Both the position numbers and the translations under genes were made by a program. A model generated the notes under the pieces. It had not been told where the DNA came from and did no database searches. It saw nothing but the letters and a program-made list of their open reading frames with translations. A stretch of 64,000 nucleotides of DNA. Source: Hygrocybe punicea. Lineage: Eukaryota; Basidiomycota; Agaricomycetes; Agaricales; Hygrophoraceae. Below, piece by piece: positions 22,162-33,137 of the stretch (position 1 is the stretch's first letter; every line of letters begins with the position of its first letter). The stretch is from positions 6,668,767 through 6,732,766 of the forward strand of contig OY744469.1 in NCBI GenBank assembly GCA_963556145.1, written 5' to 3'.

Positions 22162-23166
22162 ATGGCCACTACTGTACCCCCAAAAGGGAGCGAGGAGGAA
22201 CGGAGGATTTGGAAAGCGTGGGCTCGTGCTAACCGCCTCATGGACCAGCACGACAATTTCCATTCCACGCGCGTTGACGAGCGCCGACGCGTATTTCGCA
22301 ATGGGCTGGACAACAAAGACACCAACCTCCTGAAAATCATCGAAAAGGCCCTGATTGACGTGGTCCATTTCCGAAACAGCGTCACCGAACGATGGCCGGA
22401 AACTATTCGTGTCATGTTGAACGACGCAAATGGAGATGGCACAGAAACTCATCCTTTTGAGAGCTGGGTCGGTCCGCCAGGGTTGGAGAAACGGAAGCAG
22501 TCTGCTCGCGTCTGGACCGACCTAATTCAATTTCTCGTGCTCGAATACCATATCAATAACGTCTTATGGCATGATGATACTCTCTTTATCGGAGGAGAGC
22601 AAGGATTTCTTGGGGATATTGGATTCACTCTATCCGATGACCACAGCGACGACTTGATGGATATTGTTGCAGGCTCTTTTTACGGCCTCAAACATGTCGA
22701 GGACGCCGTTCACGAGTTCTGCCTGCAGATCATCATGCAGAAAAACCCTACGCCTCGGAACAATCCCTTACTGCTCTGGGTCGCGCTTCTTCTCCAAACC
22801 GAGGAATTTGGCGATCAACCACGCCTAGAGTTTGGTGGTTTGAAAGACGAGTTGACCATGAAGGAGAAACTGGAGGCGTTGGTCCACTATGCTCGTGTTT
22901 TAGTCCTGGATCAGGCATACACGAGTTGGCAGCGGTCTGAATCTGTGGCCCCAGAATGGAAGACGGCGTTAGAGACTGCCGTGAATAATGGAAACTATGA
23001 CTTCTGCGACCGCGGCACGCCAAGGCCCATCGAGCAAGAAGGAGATCCCACAGATTTTGATCAGCCATATTGGCAAGCGTTCAAGGTCCACTTTGATAAA
23101 CTTCGTACGAAATGGCTGGTCAATGGTTCGAACAGCCCCATTGGTGTGATCTTGCAGCTATTGTAA
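22162..23166 (+). CDS. Uncharacterised intronless protein (334 residues)
   Basis: A single uninterrupted frame from the ATG at 22162 to TAA at 23166, with coding-like codon use. The sequence is rich in charged and Trp residues (RIWKAWARANRLMDQHD, HPFESWVGPPGLEKRKQ, LEALVHYARVLVLDQAYTSW). No signal peptide, membrane segment or known motif is visible. Vague similarity to proteins repeated in mushroom genomes is recalled but not named. Lack of introns contrasts with every intact neighbour, so a retro-derived or mobile-element origin is possible. Function unknown. Confidence 0.65.
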   Translation: MATTVPPKGSEEERRIWKAWARANRLMDQHDNFHSTRVDERRRVFRNGLDNKDTNLLKIIEKALIDVVHFRNSVTERWPETIRVMLNDANGDGTETHPFESWVGPPGLEKRKQSARVWTDLIQFLVLEYHINNVLWHDDTLFIGGEQGFLGDIGFTLSDDHSDDLMDIVAGSFYGLKHVEDAVHEFCLQIIMQKNPTPRNNPLLLWVALLLQTEEFGDQPRLEFGGLKDELTMKEKLEALVHYARVLVLDQAYTSWQRSESVAPEWKTALETAVNNGNYDFCDRGTPRPIEQEGDPTDFDQPYWQAFKVHFDKLRTKWLVNGSNSPIGVILQLL

Positions 23167-23650
23167 ATCAGGTGAGCTTCCTCTGTTCCGTTGTGAAGTA
23201 AATCAATATTAACAGGTGTGGAAGTTTGATCAAGCAGCTTGTCATCAAGGCCTTAGCAGAATAGTGATAATAATGTTTGAGACTGAGTAGTATTGTAATT
23301 AAGTCCCTCCAATGTATACCTAGCTATTTCTGGCTTTTGAGCTTGTCTTTGTGGCAGATGGAAAATTGTCCCAAAACCAGCTTACAGTTGCAGAGAGGTA
23401 TCTGGATGCAGAATGACTGATTTATACATAACTTACTCAGTTTTTGTGAGGTGGAGATAGCAGGGCCAGGGAGGGACTGGGACTTCTCACTGCATGCAGA
23501 TGGTACATAAGGCCACCGTGTTTCAAAATTTGTTAGGAGGGGGTTGGGGCATGTTTTGAATAGCTAGAGTGAGGGTGTCATTGGAGAACTTGTCATGGGA
23601 CCAAACAAGATCACGAAAATAGGGCGGGGTGAAGGGCGGGGTGTGTGTGG
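23167..23650. other. Intergenic, no gene seen
   Basis: This stretch holds the 3' flank of the intronless gene and then G-rich, non-coding sequence leading into the gag-like remnant. No feature is recognised. Confidence 0.4.
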
Positions 23651-23651
23651 T

Positions 23652-24600
23652 CACTGGTCAGGCAGTCTTCCGTTGTTGTCTGCAGTTGTTGGTGATGTGG
23701 CCAGGTGACTTGCATTTGGAGCAGATGTGTCGATAGCTGCATGACAAGTTGGAATTGGGGCATTGGGACTTGTTCCAGTGGCAGCAGGAGTCACTTCATT
23801 TCTGGTCAACAAGTCTGGGTTTGTCGGTGGTGGAGGACCTGATTGGGTTTTGGACCCAGAGGATGTAGAGGTCAGCGAAACAAGTGAAGTCAGAAAGCAG
23901 GATATTGCAACCTTGGGCCAATTGGATATAGACAGCTTTGTCATGGCTGATAATGTGGTGGTGGAAGGATTTGGGAAGGACAGTGAAGAGTTGCTTGAGG
24001 TGAGTTCTGTATGAATGGAGTTCAGTGCAACAGTGGGGGAAGATGAATAGGAGTGCTTCAGTAGTCTTTTCAAAAGTGATGACCCATTTGCCGTGGGAGT
24101 CGACAATGTGGGCTGATTTGGATGATCCGACGATAAATTCAAGTTCACCAATATGCTCAGTGCATTTATCATTGTGGTTAACAGAGTATCTGCTGATGAG
24201 TACATGGTCAAGGTTGATGGATCTGCCAGCAAGAATGTTGTCCCACTCAGAGGTGAGAAATTCAGGGCATTTGGGTGAGTTAACAAGTGAGTTTTTTGCT
24301 GCTTTGGGATCATGTGAGATGTTCTCAAGGATCTGGAGGGTCTCTCTGGGGTCAGGCGAGAGGACTGGTGGGTCGAGTTTGTCACACTGTACCCAAGGGA
24401 GTGTGGAGAGATCAAATTTTCATCTCTGCATCTTTTCTCCTTTGTCCGAGGCTGGAGAGTGGGTTCACTTAACCAGGCTCTCAGGGATTGATGTACCATT
24501 GTGGGAATGGACTGATTCAGGTGGATTGGAGGCAGGTGAAGTGGCTTGCTCGAGTGTATGTGGTAGGTCGAGACCCCCACCTTGTTGTGCGGTGCTGTCT
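23652..24600 (-). pseudogene. Gag-like retroelement remnant with CCHC zinc knuckle
   Basis: One minus-strand frame reads through almost the whole stretch but is closed three times, each time by TGA (23796, 24420 and about 24465). It holds EFLTSEWDNILAGRSINLDH, EFIVGSSKSAHIVDSHGKW, FIFPHCCTELHSYRTHLKQL and FTVLPKSFHHHIISHDKAV. It ends with the zinc knuckle CSKCKSPGHITNNC, which is C-X2-C-X4-H-X4-C. I recall this block plus knuckle as a gag-like protein common in Agaricomycete retroelements. There is no in-frame ATG in the conserved block. A competing 323-residue frame at 23651-24622 is a Ser/Thr/Pro-rich shadow. Confidence 0.6.
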
Positions 24601-25004
24601 CTCTCTCATTCATAGTTGTCAAGCATTTTAATGTACTGCCATATACAAGATCTGGTCACAATGGAAGGATGCGAGGAGATCCTGTATAGCAACAATCTCT
24701 TCACCTTTCAACCTTTCTGTGGTCTGAAGGATTCTGTGATTTTGAGGCACTCCTCAATTGAGTTTGCATTGAGAGGTGAGAGCTTAACAGAATCAGCTAG
24801 CTGTGTCTTGGATCTTTGAGTCTGTTGATTAAGGCACAGCACAGGTATGGGTTTACTTGTGGTTATTCCAAAATGGGTAACATGGGTTTGGGTACGGTGT
24901 CCCAATTTGGACACCATGACCAAACTGCACCCTTCACCCATGGTATGTGTGTGGCTGTGGTTATGCTACTCTCAAGACAGTAAGTAATTAGTTTTCTGTT
25001 ATTT

Positions 25005-25045
25005 TACTATTACTATTTTATTTTATTTTATTTTATTTTATTTCC
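25005..25045. repeat. (TTTTA)n simple repeat
   Basis: About seven TTTTA units occur in a row within hAT-like element C. Confidence 0.85.
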
Positions 25046-25337
25046 TATATATTTCATATACAAACCAACTCGAAAACCAACGATGACAATGAACAACAAC
25101 AACAACAACTCAGACCTGGGCTCAGCAATGAAAATGATGGAACAAGGCTGGGAGGGTGGTGCACCCACTGAACAGCCCAGGTATGTGCCCCCAACCCAGC
25201 CTCTAAGACATTGAGTAACCCTCCCAACAACCACATCAGGAAAACGTGGAGACACAGGGATTTCCAGACAGATCTTATCAACAGATAGCTGACTGATATC
25301 ATGTGATCTAGTGATATATAAGCTTATCACCATTTAG

Positions 25338-25623
25338 AACTCTGATAACAATATTGTCATACTATTCCTGTAGCTATCACATTGATATTTTAAGATCAAG
25401 TCATGTAATTCTGACAACAATATTGTCACACTATTCCTGTAGCTAACACATTGATATTTTAAGATAAAGTCATGTAATTCTGATAACAATATTGTCACAC
25501 TATTCCTGTAGCTATCACATTGATATTTTAAGATCATGTCATGTAATTCTGATAACAATATTGTCACACTATTCCTATAGCTATCACATTGATATTCTAA
25601 GATCATGTCATGTAATTCTGATG
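25338..25623. repeat. 69-bp tandem repeat, four copies
   Basis: The unit begins TTCTGATAACAATATTGTCA and is repeated about 4.1 times with a few substitutions. Because 69 is a multiple of three, it creates a spurious 90-residue minus-strand frame with a 23-residue period. It lies inside hAT-like element C. Confidence 0.95.
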
Positions 25624-27038
25624 TTAAGATGATGAATTCTTCTCAGAGGTATTGCAAGACTGGAATCATTTTGTATGTGGTGATATATTAAAATCTATGC
25701 ATGGTCACACTGTTGAGATTTGGCATTCCATTGGCAAGTAACTATCTTTCTTGTACCTGGAGTCTGTATAAATATGTACACATATGTTGGCACTATTTGG
25801 CTGCACACCTGTGGGTTGAACAAAATACAAAATCTTGTTCATGTCTCAATTTTTCATCCTTACACTTATATTAAGCATTCAAATTGGACAATAAGACAAT
25901 AAGTGAGATAAGACAAACTTCCAAGACCTTGAGATAAGATTAGATAAAATTAATTCTAAGACCTTGAGATAACATCAGATAAATTCCAAGAAGATTTAAC
26001 ATGAGACCATTATAAGATAAGTGAATGAGAAAGACAATGGTTAAAAGGCAGAATTTTTTCCCCTCCTATTAGTCAATAACAGATATTCTAATATCATTGG
26101 TTACCAATGAATACCAGAATTAGTGGTCAAGACATTGTTGGCAACTAATGCTACATTGACATCAATATGCTTGATGTGATGTATTTTCATCTAGGTAACC
26201 ATAAATTATCTGAGTTGACCTGGCTGTCATCATAGTGATACTGGATGTTACTTATGATGTATCAGATCAGGTCTTATAAGACTTTCTCATTTCATGTTCA
26301 ATTTCCTGATGCACACCTCGTGGACATGTGTCAATGCATGTTCGCAAGGCATCAAACCCAAGGCCTCCAACATCATGGCATGTGGCACCCCCACCCCTTG
26401 CGAACGATGTTAACCTGAGCACAAAGCCCACCAGAGACCCCACCCCTCGCAAATGAGGTTACCCCCGAGTGCGAAGCCTACCAGAGACCCCCCTGTCTAC
26501 CTTGTGAGGGTGATGATGATGTCAATTGACGTGCATCTGGTCCGCACGAGGTATGGGGCTCCCCAGGTGCCCGTGGTGTACTGGATACACCATCTGCTGC
26601 CGTACCCACCATCGTTCAGGTACAGTATGTACCCATTATCTGAATGGGTGCAGGTATGGTGGGTATGGGTGCAGTGTCTGGAAATCAGACCCATGGTATA
26701 CCCATGCTGTGCCTTACTGTTGATTAGTGGAGTTTGTGTTTTCATGTTGAGTCATTGATAATGTGATAGGAGGAATGAGATAGTATGACAAAGAAGTTGA
26801 GAGCATGAAACTACATGTATGAAGAGAGAGCCTGTAAGTGAGGAATGAGATGAAAGAGAGATAAAGGTTTTGACATACTCAAGGACGAGAGGAGAGAGCC
26901 CAGGGGGCGCAAACTTGCTCCAGCGTCCTTGAAAAAGGTGAGAGGAATGGAGGTCAGGGACTCAACACTGTGTGGGCGATCAAGGGACTCAGGAGTCCAG
27001 GGACAGCAGAGTCCCAGAGAGTGTTGGAGGCAGTAATA

Positions 27039-29403
27039 CTATTCCCAATCAGGGATTCAGCGCTCCCCTCTGTTTGGCATGTCACAGCATGTCATTTTCA
27101 GATTCTGCAGGGTGGAGTTTTATAACTGAAAACATAGTAAAGAATGAATTCACCGATGTACAGAAATTGCTGCACTACATGGAATAAAAGAAATTGTAAG
27201 GTGATTCATTATAGAATGGATTTGGATGGGATGATGGACCAGGTTCCATTTGAGCCAATTGGAGATTTGTTGAGGAGTGTGAAGAAGATGACAACAAAGA
27301 TCCGTTGGCAGCTGCAAAAGCACCTGTGTTGACAGAATATGATGGACCAGCATTGGACTCTGGAGGACGCATGGACTTGAAATGGAATGACCAGTGTGGC
27401 AACATCCTGAGGTAGTGAAATGGCCTGCAAACTGTGTGTTTTCAGATATCTTGGGGTGTTCTTCAAAATGAGTTTTGATTCGAGCACTAAGCTCCAGAAC
27501 CATACCCTCAGTGGACAGTCCAAGGGCACCAGCAATTGTTAAGAAGTCAATCTTGAGCTTGTAAGATCCAAGAGGCTTGTTGAAGGTCTTCAAGACCTTG
27601 TCTTCATCGATTTGTGCCATGCATTTGACTTGCTCAACGTGTTTCTGGGCCTGTTTCTCAGCCTCAGCACTCTCCTTCCCTGCACATTCAAGTTTCTCAG
27701 TTTCAAAGAGCTCCTTTAGCTCTGGATGTGTCATGAATCAAGACTTGACCTTGGTTGATTTGCGTGTTTGCTTGCATTTTTGATTCTCAAGTTGGACCCA
27801 GAGATCTGAAGCCTTGCACTCTGCTATTGTGCAATGGGCATTGGCTGCATCTAGCTGCAAACAAGTGTTACTGAGTTCATTTGAAAGTGTGAGGACCTGA
27901 AGTCAAAGTAGGCATATTTCAGATATTTTTTCAGGATGTGTTCACCTTTGATCTTGTGTCAATGATATAATTTGAGATTCACATCCTGAGAGAATGGTGT
28001 TGATGGATCGGACAGAAGATGAGCAGGTTATGAGTGTCTCAGTGCTAGAGTGAGAGATACTCTTGATGTGTGCAAGAGGTAAGCCATTGGGCATGCCAGA
28101 ATTGCCTGCAGTACTCACTGCAGCCATTGAGTGAGTATCTTCATCGGGGGTGTTCTCCAAGTCCATTGCCACATCAACACTAAAATCGCTGCCATTGTCA
28201 CTCCCACTGTCCTCCTCTTCCTCCTCCTCCTCCTCCTCCTCCTCCTCATCATCATTCCCACCATCCTCATAATCCTTGGGGCTCAAGTCAGAGCTCATGG
28301 CAAGTGGTGAGCTGGGAATTTCATCCAGGTGTGAATTTGGAACGTGGGTGGTAGTTGAGGAAGCCATACTCAGGGTGTAATCTTCATCCATGAAGATATC
28401 TGGATTGTGAGGGTGAATACCTGTTTTGTGAAATGCAGTGTGGATGATTTCTGGTGTCATCACCATTCGAACTTGGAAATATTCATGTACATCATTGTAC
28501 AGAGTCATCTTTATGCCTTCAGAAAGGCATCTGGCACAATGCTTTGACCATTCTCATTCCACTAAGTTCAATATAGTGATGTTGAGAGGTTGAAGCTTGT
28601 GAGTTGTTTTTGAGGGCAAGCAGAGGATGATGATCTGGTGGTCATATGCAAGCTGCTGCATTGCTGGCATCTCCTGAGAATCATGCCCATCCAAGGTTAT
28701 AATAACAGTTGTCTGATTGAAATTCTGTGCACGTTTCAGGTCTAAGCCACTGGGTTTGGAGAGCTTGAGAGTGGGGTTGCATTTGGCATAGCAGACATGC
28801 AAGTTCTTTCCTGGGTGTTTACCAGTAACGGCAAATGCTTGAGTGCACAGGGATGCCAGGCCTAGAGGTGTTGCAGAAGAAGAAAGACAGTCACACCAGT
28901 CAAGCAATACTTTCTCCTCTGAAGCATTCAACAGCTGATTGGTGACATTTGCTTCAGATTGTGTTTTGTGTTTGCCATTGATGCAATGACTGAGTGTTTG
29001 ACAAGCAACCTGCAAGAATGATAAAGTATGATCCATTTGAGTCATTGGGGAACTTACCTTCTTCTTTCTGACTGCCTCTGCTATTGTAACATGTATACCT
29101 CTTGCTATGCCATTTGCAGCAGCTTTAATGCAATCATTGTATGTGAGGTCAGGGTGCTTCTTTGTGGAGCATAGGCACATCATGGTACAGAGATTCATGT
29201 TTAAAACTCCGATGTGAGTCTTTGCCAGCAGAGAGTGACAGATGCAGAAAAGTACAACTCCTCCAGATTGCAATATATTCACAGAAATTGTATTAGAAAT
29301 TCATTTTAGAGGTCATAAAGGTATAAGGGTTCTGTGTGGTAGGGACTGGGTTATAGTAGGGGTGCCAAATAGAGGAGAGCGCTGAATCCCTGATTGGTCA
29401 TAG
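27039..29403 (-). mobile_element. pogo/Tigger-like DNA transposon (2.37 kb)
   Basis: Inverted repeats of about 41 bp bound the element. The left end reads CTATTCCCAATCAGGGATTC and the right end, reversed, CTATGACCAATCAGGGATTC. Both go on with AGCGCTC, then CTATTTGGCA or its near copy. TA dinucleotides flank both sides (27037-27038 and 29404-29405), the target preference of Tc1/mariner/pogo elements. The enclosed minus-strand transposase fills the interval. Confidence 0.85.
27150..29282 (-). pseudogene. Tigger/pogo-like DDE_1 transposase with deleted core
   Basis: Reading leftward from 29282: a short N-terminal helix region, a CENP-B/Tc5-type HTH remnant with CNPTLKLSKPSGLDLKRAQN, then directly LDGHDSQEMPAMQQL and CLPSKTTHKLQPLNITILN. 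In intact relatives some 150-200 residues, including the first catalytic Asp (NMDE.G), lie between the HTH and the DGH motif; here they are missing. The C-terminal part continues with AFHKTGIHPHNPDIF, an acidic run of Glu codons (28210-28250), and a SAP-like DFLTIAGALGLSTEGMVLEL at about 27550. Frames are broken at several points. The transposase cannot be active, so the element needs help in trans. Confidence 0.75.
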
Positions 29404-30014
29404 TACAATAGAAAGACTTGAGTGATTAGACTTATGTAAACTAAGTTTAAAAACAATAAAATTCTGCCTGCACTATCTTTGGTGTATCACTTTTAGATAA
29501 CCTTATCATTTACAACATTGTTGGACTTATGATAACAACAAAAATAATTTTAATATTCAAGTGGATATCTCAATATTATTTGATTGCAAAAAATCCTCAA
29601 CCGTCTCCTGTATAAGAGAGAAAGTGAGGTGTTACTATTGACTGTCTAACAGGAGAGTTGTAATTGGCAACTCAGAGACACTGGATGCACAGCATAATAT
29701 TTATTATGTCTTTAAGTTGAGTTAAAATTAATCCATGTTACTTTAACATATCATAAGCAACAAAATCTGAAAAGATATTTTATAACTTTATACATTTTTA
29801 ACAAAAATATGATGACAAAATAACATATTACTTTGAGTCCAGTTGGTAGGTGTCTTCATTCCTTATTTCAAAACATTCATTATGTTTGAAATAATACTTT
29901 GCTTAAAATTATGTAGAAAATCCACAATATATTTTCAGGATATTTCTTCCAATCATGTATTGAAATAATATAGATTAATTTTAAAATAACTTTTCATATT
30001 TTTTATCAGGATTA
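29404..30014. other. AT-rich intergenic, no gene seen
   Basis: Long A/T-rich sequence without coding potential lies between the pogo-like element and the foldback element. Confidence 0.5.
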
Positions 30015-30449
30015 TTCTATTTGGCTCCCTGGGGTGCACCCAACTTACGCACCCCTTGCCTTATAAAGTGATAGCTAAGTAAAATAATTTTGAGTAATCA
30101 ATTTTAACTCAAGTTCTACTGGTGATAAAATGACTGAAAAATTATGTTTGTGCAGTGTAAAGACTAAGATATGCAAAAACTAAGTCTTGTCAAATTCTGT
30201 GTAGTTGGTGTTTAGATATAGACATTAATCCCAGATGAGTTCTTTATTTCTAAGCAACTATTCAATCAAAGCAAAATATTATTTTTCTGTGAACACCTAG
30301 ATGCGTAAGCTTACTCATCAGAAATTCTTTATGATTTTATCACCAACCGGACTTTAATTAAAACTGATTCATTGGATGTATTTCACTTAGCTACCATATA
30401 AGGTAAGGGGTGCGTGGGAATTGAGTGCACCCCAGGGTGCCAAATAGAA
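30015..30449. mobile_element. 435-bp foldback MITE with long inverted repeats
   Basis: The left arm starts TTCTATTTGGCTCCCTGGGG and the right arm, reversed, TTCTATTTGGCACCCTGGGG. Both continue through GTGCAC, CGCACCCCTT and CCTTATA, then align with decreasing identity past TAGCTAAGT and GGTGATAAAAT, about 140 bp in all. The short centre is AT-rich. No clear target duplication is seen. The outer 12 bases also occur near 58795 and, in part, inside the right repeat of the pogo-like element. Confidence 0.75.
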
Positions 30450-30628
30450 CTACCCTTTTTATCAAAGTATTATACTGTGCATCCAGTGAGATAATATTTT
30501 CTGTTCCTGGCTAAAATTTTCTTGTACAAGCAGCAGGGTATATGTTTGCAAAAAACCTATAAAATTGTACACAGCAAGGAGCAATGGCACAGTACAATAC
30601 CAATGCCCAATTCCATTAACATGTAGAA

Positions 30629-32701
30629 CTACAGACCAGGAATTAGAGAAGCGAAGAATGAATATATCATTGATAGGCACGACGCTTGGGGGGGCTCCGG
30701 CTCAATGATAATGTCAAGAGGCGGGATAAGGAATTTATTGCGCCAGTAGGGTGTGACGAAGACTTGCCCGGGGTCAAGAGTCTCGCGAATGTGCATCCAC
30801 TCGTCGTACTTTGGATACATCCGTCGAAGGCGCTCGAGGTCGCCAAAATTTTGGGGAAGGTACTTGCCTAAATGGCATGTATACGGTGGGGCATGCTTGT
30901 CAAAGTAATCAAAGAATGGTTGGTAAAAGTCTTTGGGATCCGAGCGATGTGTGACGCTGCCAGGTTTCATATTGTACTGGAAGAACGTGACGTCCAGGCG
31001 GAACTTATCCCCAGTGAACGACGGCGAAAGCCAGAACGGGCTTTCCTGGAGAGTCCATGTGACCCAATTCATGAGAATCAAGGGGAACCACGAACCTTGG
31101 CACAATAGAATTCAGTGAAAAAGTTGCCAATCGTGGCTGAGTTACTCTCGTGCAGTGCTCTCATGGCATTGACGGCATCTAACCATACGGTTGACTGGTG
31201 CGTAAGAGAGGTAAAAGATGGGCGTACCAGCAGCCTTATCCATATCAAACCAGAACTCGGCAAAACACGACGGCAAAAGCCTATCACTAATTCCGTTGTC
31301 CATGGGCAAGATGTTGTACCAGACATCTGAGAACTCGACCGGGTCGTTAAGCGGAATAAAGATATCGAGGAGCTTCCCCGCGATTTCTTTCTCTAGGTCA
31401 CCAATTATGGGCACATCGCGCAGATAGTTTAGCTGCCAGAGCACCCAAAGTACGATCATCGCGCCGACCTGCTTCGGCCTGAGATAGTCTGTCAGTGAAT
31501 CATTGAGTGTAGACACAAGGAGGCTGTCCGTACGGGCATAGTTCTTGGTAACGCGTGATAGGCTGTCCTGCGGGGGAACGTTTCCCTTGCCAGATTTGCA
31601 CACGTGGCGGAAGGTCTGGCTGAGGCCAGTAGAGCTGGATGAGTTGCTAAGAGTTAGAAGCCGTTTTTAAAAGTATGGAATTTGACACACCATGCGCATG
31701 TACTCATTGTTCGGGTCCCTGAAATATTCCTCAATACCTGGCACACCCCCTGCCGCCTTGCCAAAAAGATTTACAGGACAGCCTTTTCGCCAATCGGGGT
31801 CGAGGGGCTGAACTGGGGACGCCTGTTGAGTCCCTGTGACGTTGAATGTAGGTATGAGGGAGAGTGTAACATCCGTGATGATGCCGCAGAGTCCTACAGA
31901 GACGCCAGCAGCAAAGAAGTATGTGGGATCGACATCATCTCGTGAGAGTTTATGTTTGGTTCCAGTGCCATCAATGAGTGTGAATGCTTGTACAGAATCG
32001 TGAAAGCTGGACTCGAGCGCGCCTCCAGCGGAGCCTAAAAAAGAATGCTGAGGGAAGAAAGGGATGTAGACATCACAGAGGTACGTACCAGTAGATAGAA
32101 AGCCACTGATGGTCTGGTGCAAAATACCGCCAGTCTCAGGCAAAGCGAAATTGGCCTGCTGCAGTTGGTACGCAAGACTGTTTGCTTCCGTCGAAAGCGA
32201 ATCCTCTGGGTCGATGCCGAGATTCGTGCCAGCCTTGACAACGGCAATCTTGTTCTCCTCGTCGATGGTGATACCGCGGTATTTGGCCAGCGAAATGAGG
32301 ACAACATGTTTTGGGAAGACACCGCCAGGCGCATCAAGGATGATGTTGCTGGGACTCGAGTGTGCAGAACCTATCACACGTACGCGAGAACGTTCCGCGT
32401 ACGCTTTCTGGACGATTGCGATGATTTCACCCTCGGTTTGGGGAAAAGTGAGGCAGCCAGGGGGGAAAGGGTCGATCCCTGAATTTCCGAGGGTGTTTTC
32501 ATTCGGGTCAGTTAGATAAGGCGCGGAGCCCCATGGCCAGGAATGAATATGTTCAAGTTGGGCTGGTTCGATTGTCTTGAAGAGGCTCCCGAGTTTAGAC
32601 ACAAATTCAAGTTTATCATCTTGCGATAGAGTTTGCTGGGCATTGAGACTGTGGTAACGTTCCACGAGTGGTACGATGTCATTGCGGAATGTGTCTGACA
32701 T
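30629..32701 (-). CDS. FAD-linked aldonolactone oxidase-like protein, one frameshift
   Basis: Exons 32701-32089, 32034-31691, 31634-31228, 31178-31096 and 31045-30629 give about 620 residues if one extra base (or two missing) in exon 3 is allowed. The FAD-binding half has VRVIGSAHSSPSNI, with the His that covalently holds FAD in vanillyl-alcohol-oxidase-type flavoproteins, and GGILHQTISGFLSTGSAGGA. The C-terminal half matches the D-arabinono-1,4-lactone / L-gulonolactone oxidase domain. Where those enzymes have HW-X-K, this one reads HLGKYLP. Family members make erythroascorbate in fungi, but the unusual N-terminus and the Trp-to-Leu change argue for another substrate. The frame breaks near 31525, between TRYQELCPYG and STLNDSLTDYL; either a sequencing error or a recent inactivation. 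All other exons are clean. Confidence 0.78.
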
Positions 32702-33137
32702 CGAAGTGGAGCAATGATTAACGCCAACGGGCTGTGGCCCAGTTTATGTATGCTGCCAACGCCTTTACGTATGATAAACGGCGACCACCGACAGGCTTGT
32801 TGGGTCACGATCAGGAACGTCCACTTGACATCGAGAATGTTGTAAGTAAGCGAGATTGATCATCTGATGAGGATGGGTAAGATAAGGCTTAAGCACTGTT
32901 CAGCTTACAAGGCGTCGATTAGAATCACTAGAGGCTTCGTGTTGTGATCACGCATTTCCGCAGATTGAACCAACATCTGGTTGGGCGCTGCTATAAGAGC
33001 TCGTTCGGCTACCCCAAATTAGATCAACTTCGCCTTGGAAGTGAGGAATATGCCGGTTTTTGTTAGGCGGAGATTCAAACTTATGGCAGGCAGCACTTGT
33101 ATCTAATCGATATGATTCCTTGTTGAGAGTCTCTCTC

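Larger units (their letters stand above)
24830..26716. mobile_element. hAT-like non-autonomous element C (1.9 kb)
   Basis: The ends are TAAGGCACAGCA and TGCTGTGCCTTA, a perfect 12-bp inverted repeat, flanked by the exact 8-bp duplication CTGTTGAT (24822-24829 and 26717-26724). Subterminal regions carry ATGGGTA/TACCCAT motifs. Inside are a 69-bp tandem array, an AT-rich core and, near the right end, a GTCAATTGAC palindrome (about 26521-26530). No transposase is present. Confidence 0.85.

Noticed and set aside
23651..24622. A 323-codon minus-strand frame.
   Set aside because: Ser/Thr/Pro-rich shadow; the conserved gag-like sequence and zinc knuckle lie in a different frame.
25334..25606. A 90-residue frame with 23-residue repeats.
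   Set aside because: Direct product of the 69-bp tandem array in hAT-like element C.
25338..25623. Regularly spaced repeats considered as a CRISPR array.
   Set aside because: Contiguous tandem copies without unique spacers, in a eukaryotic genome.
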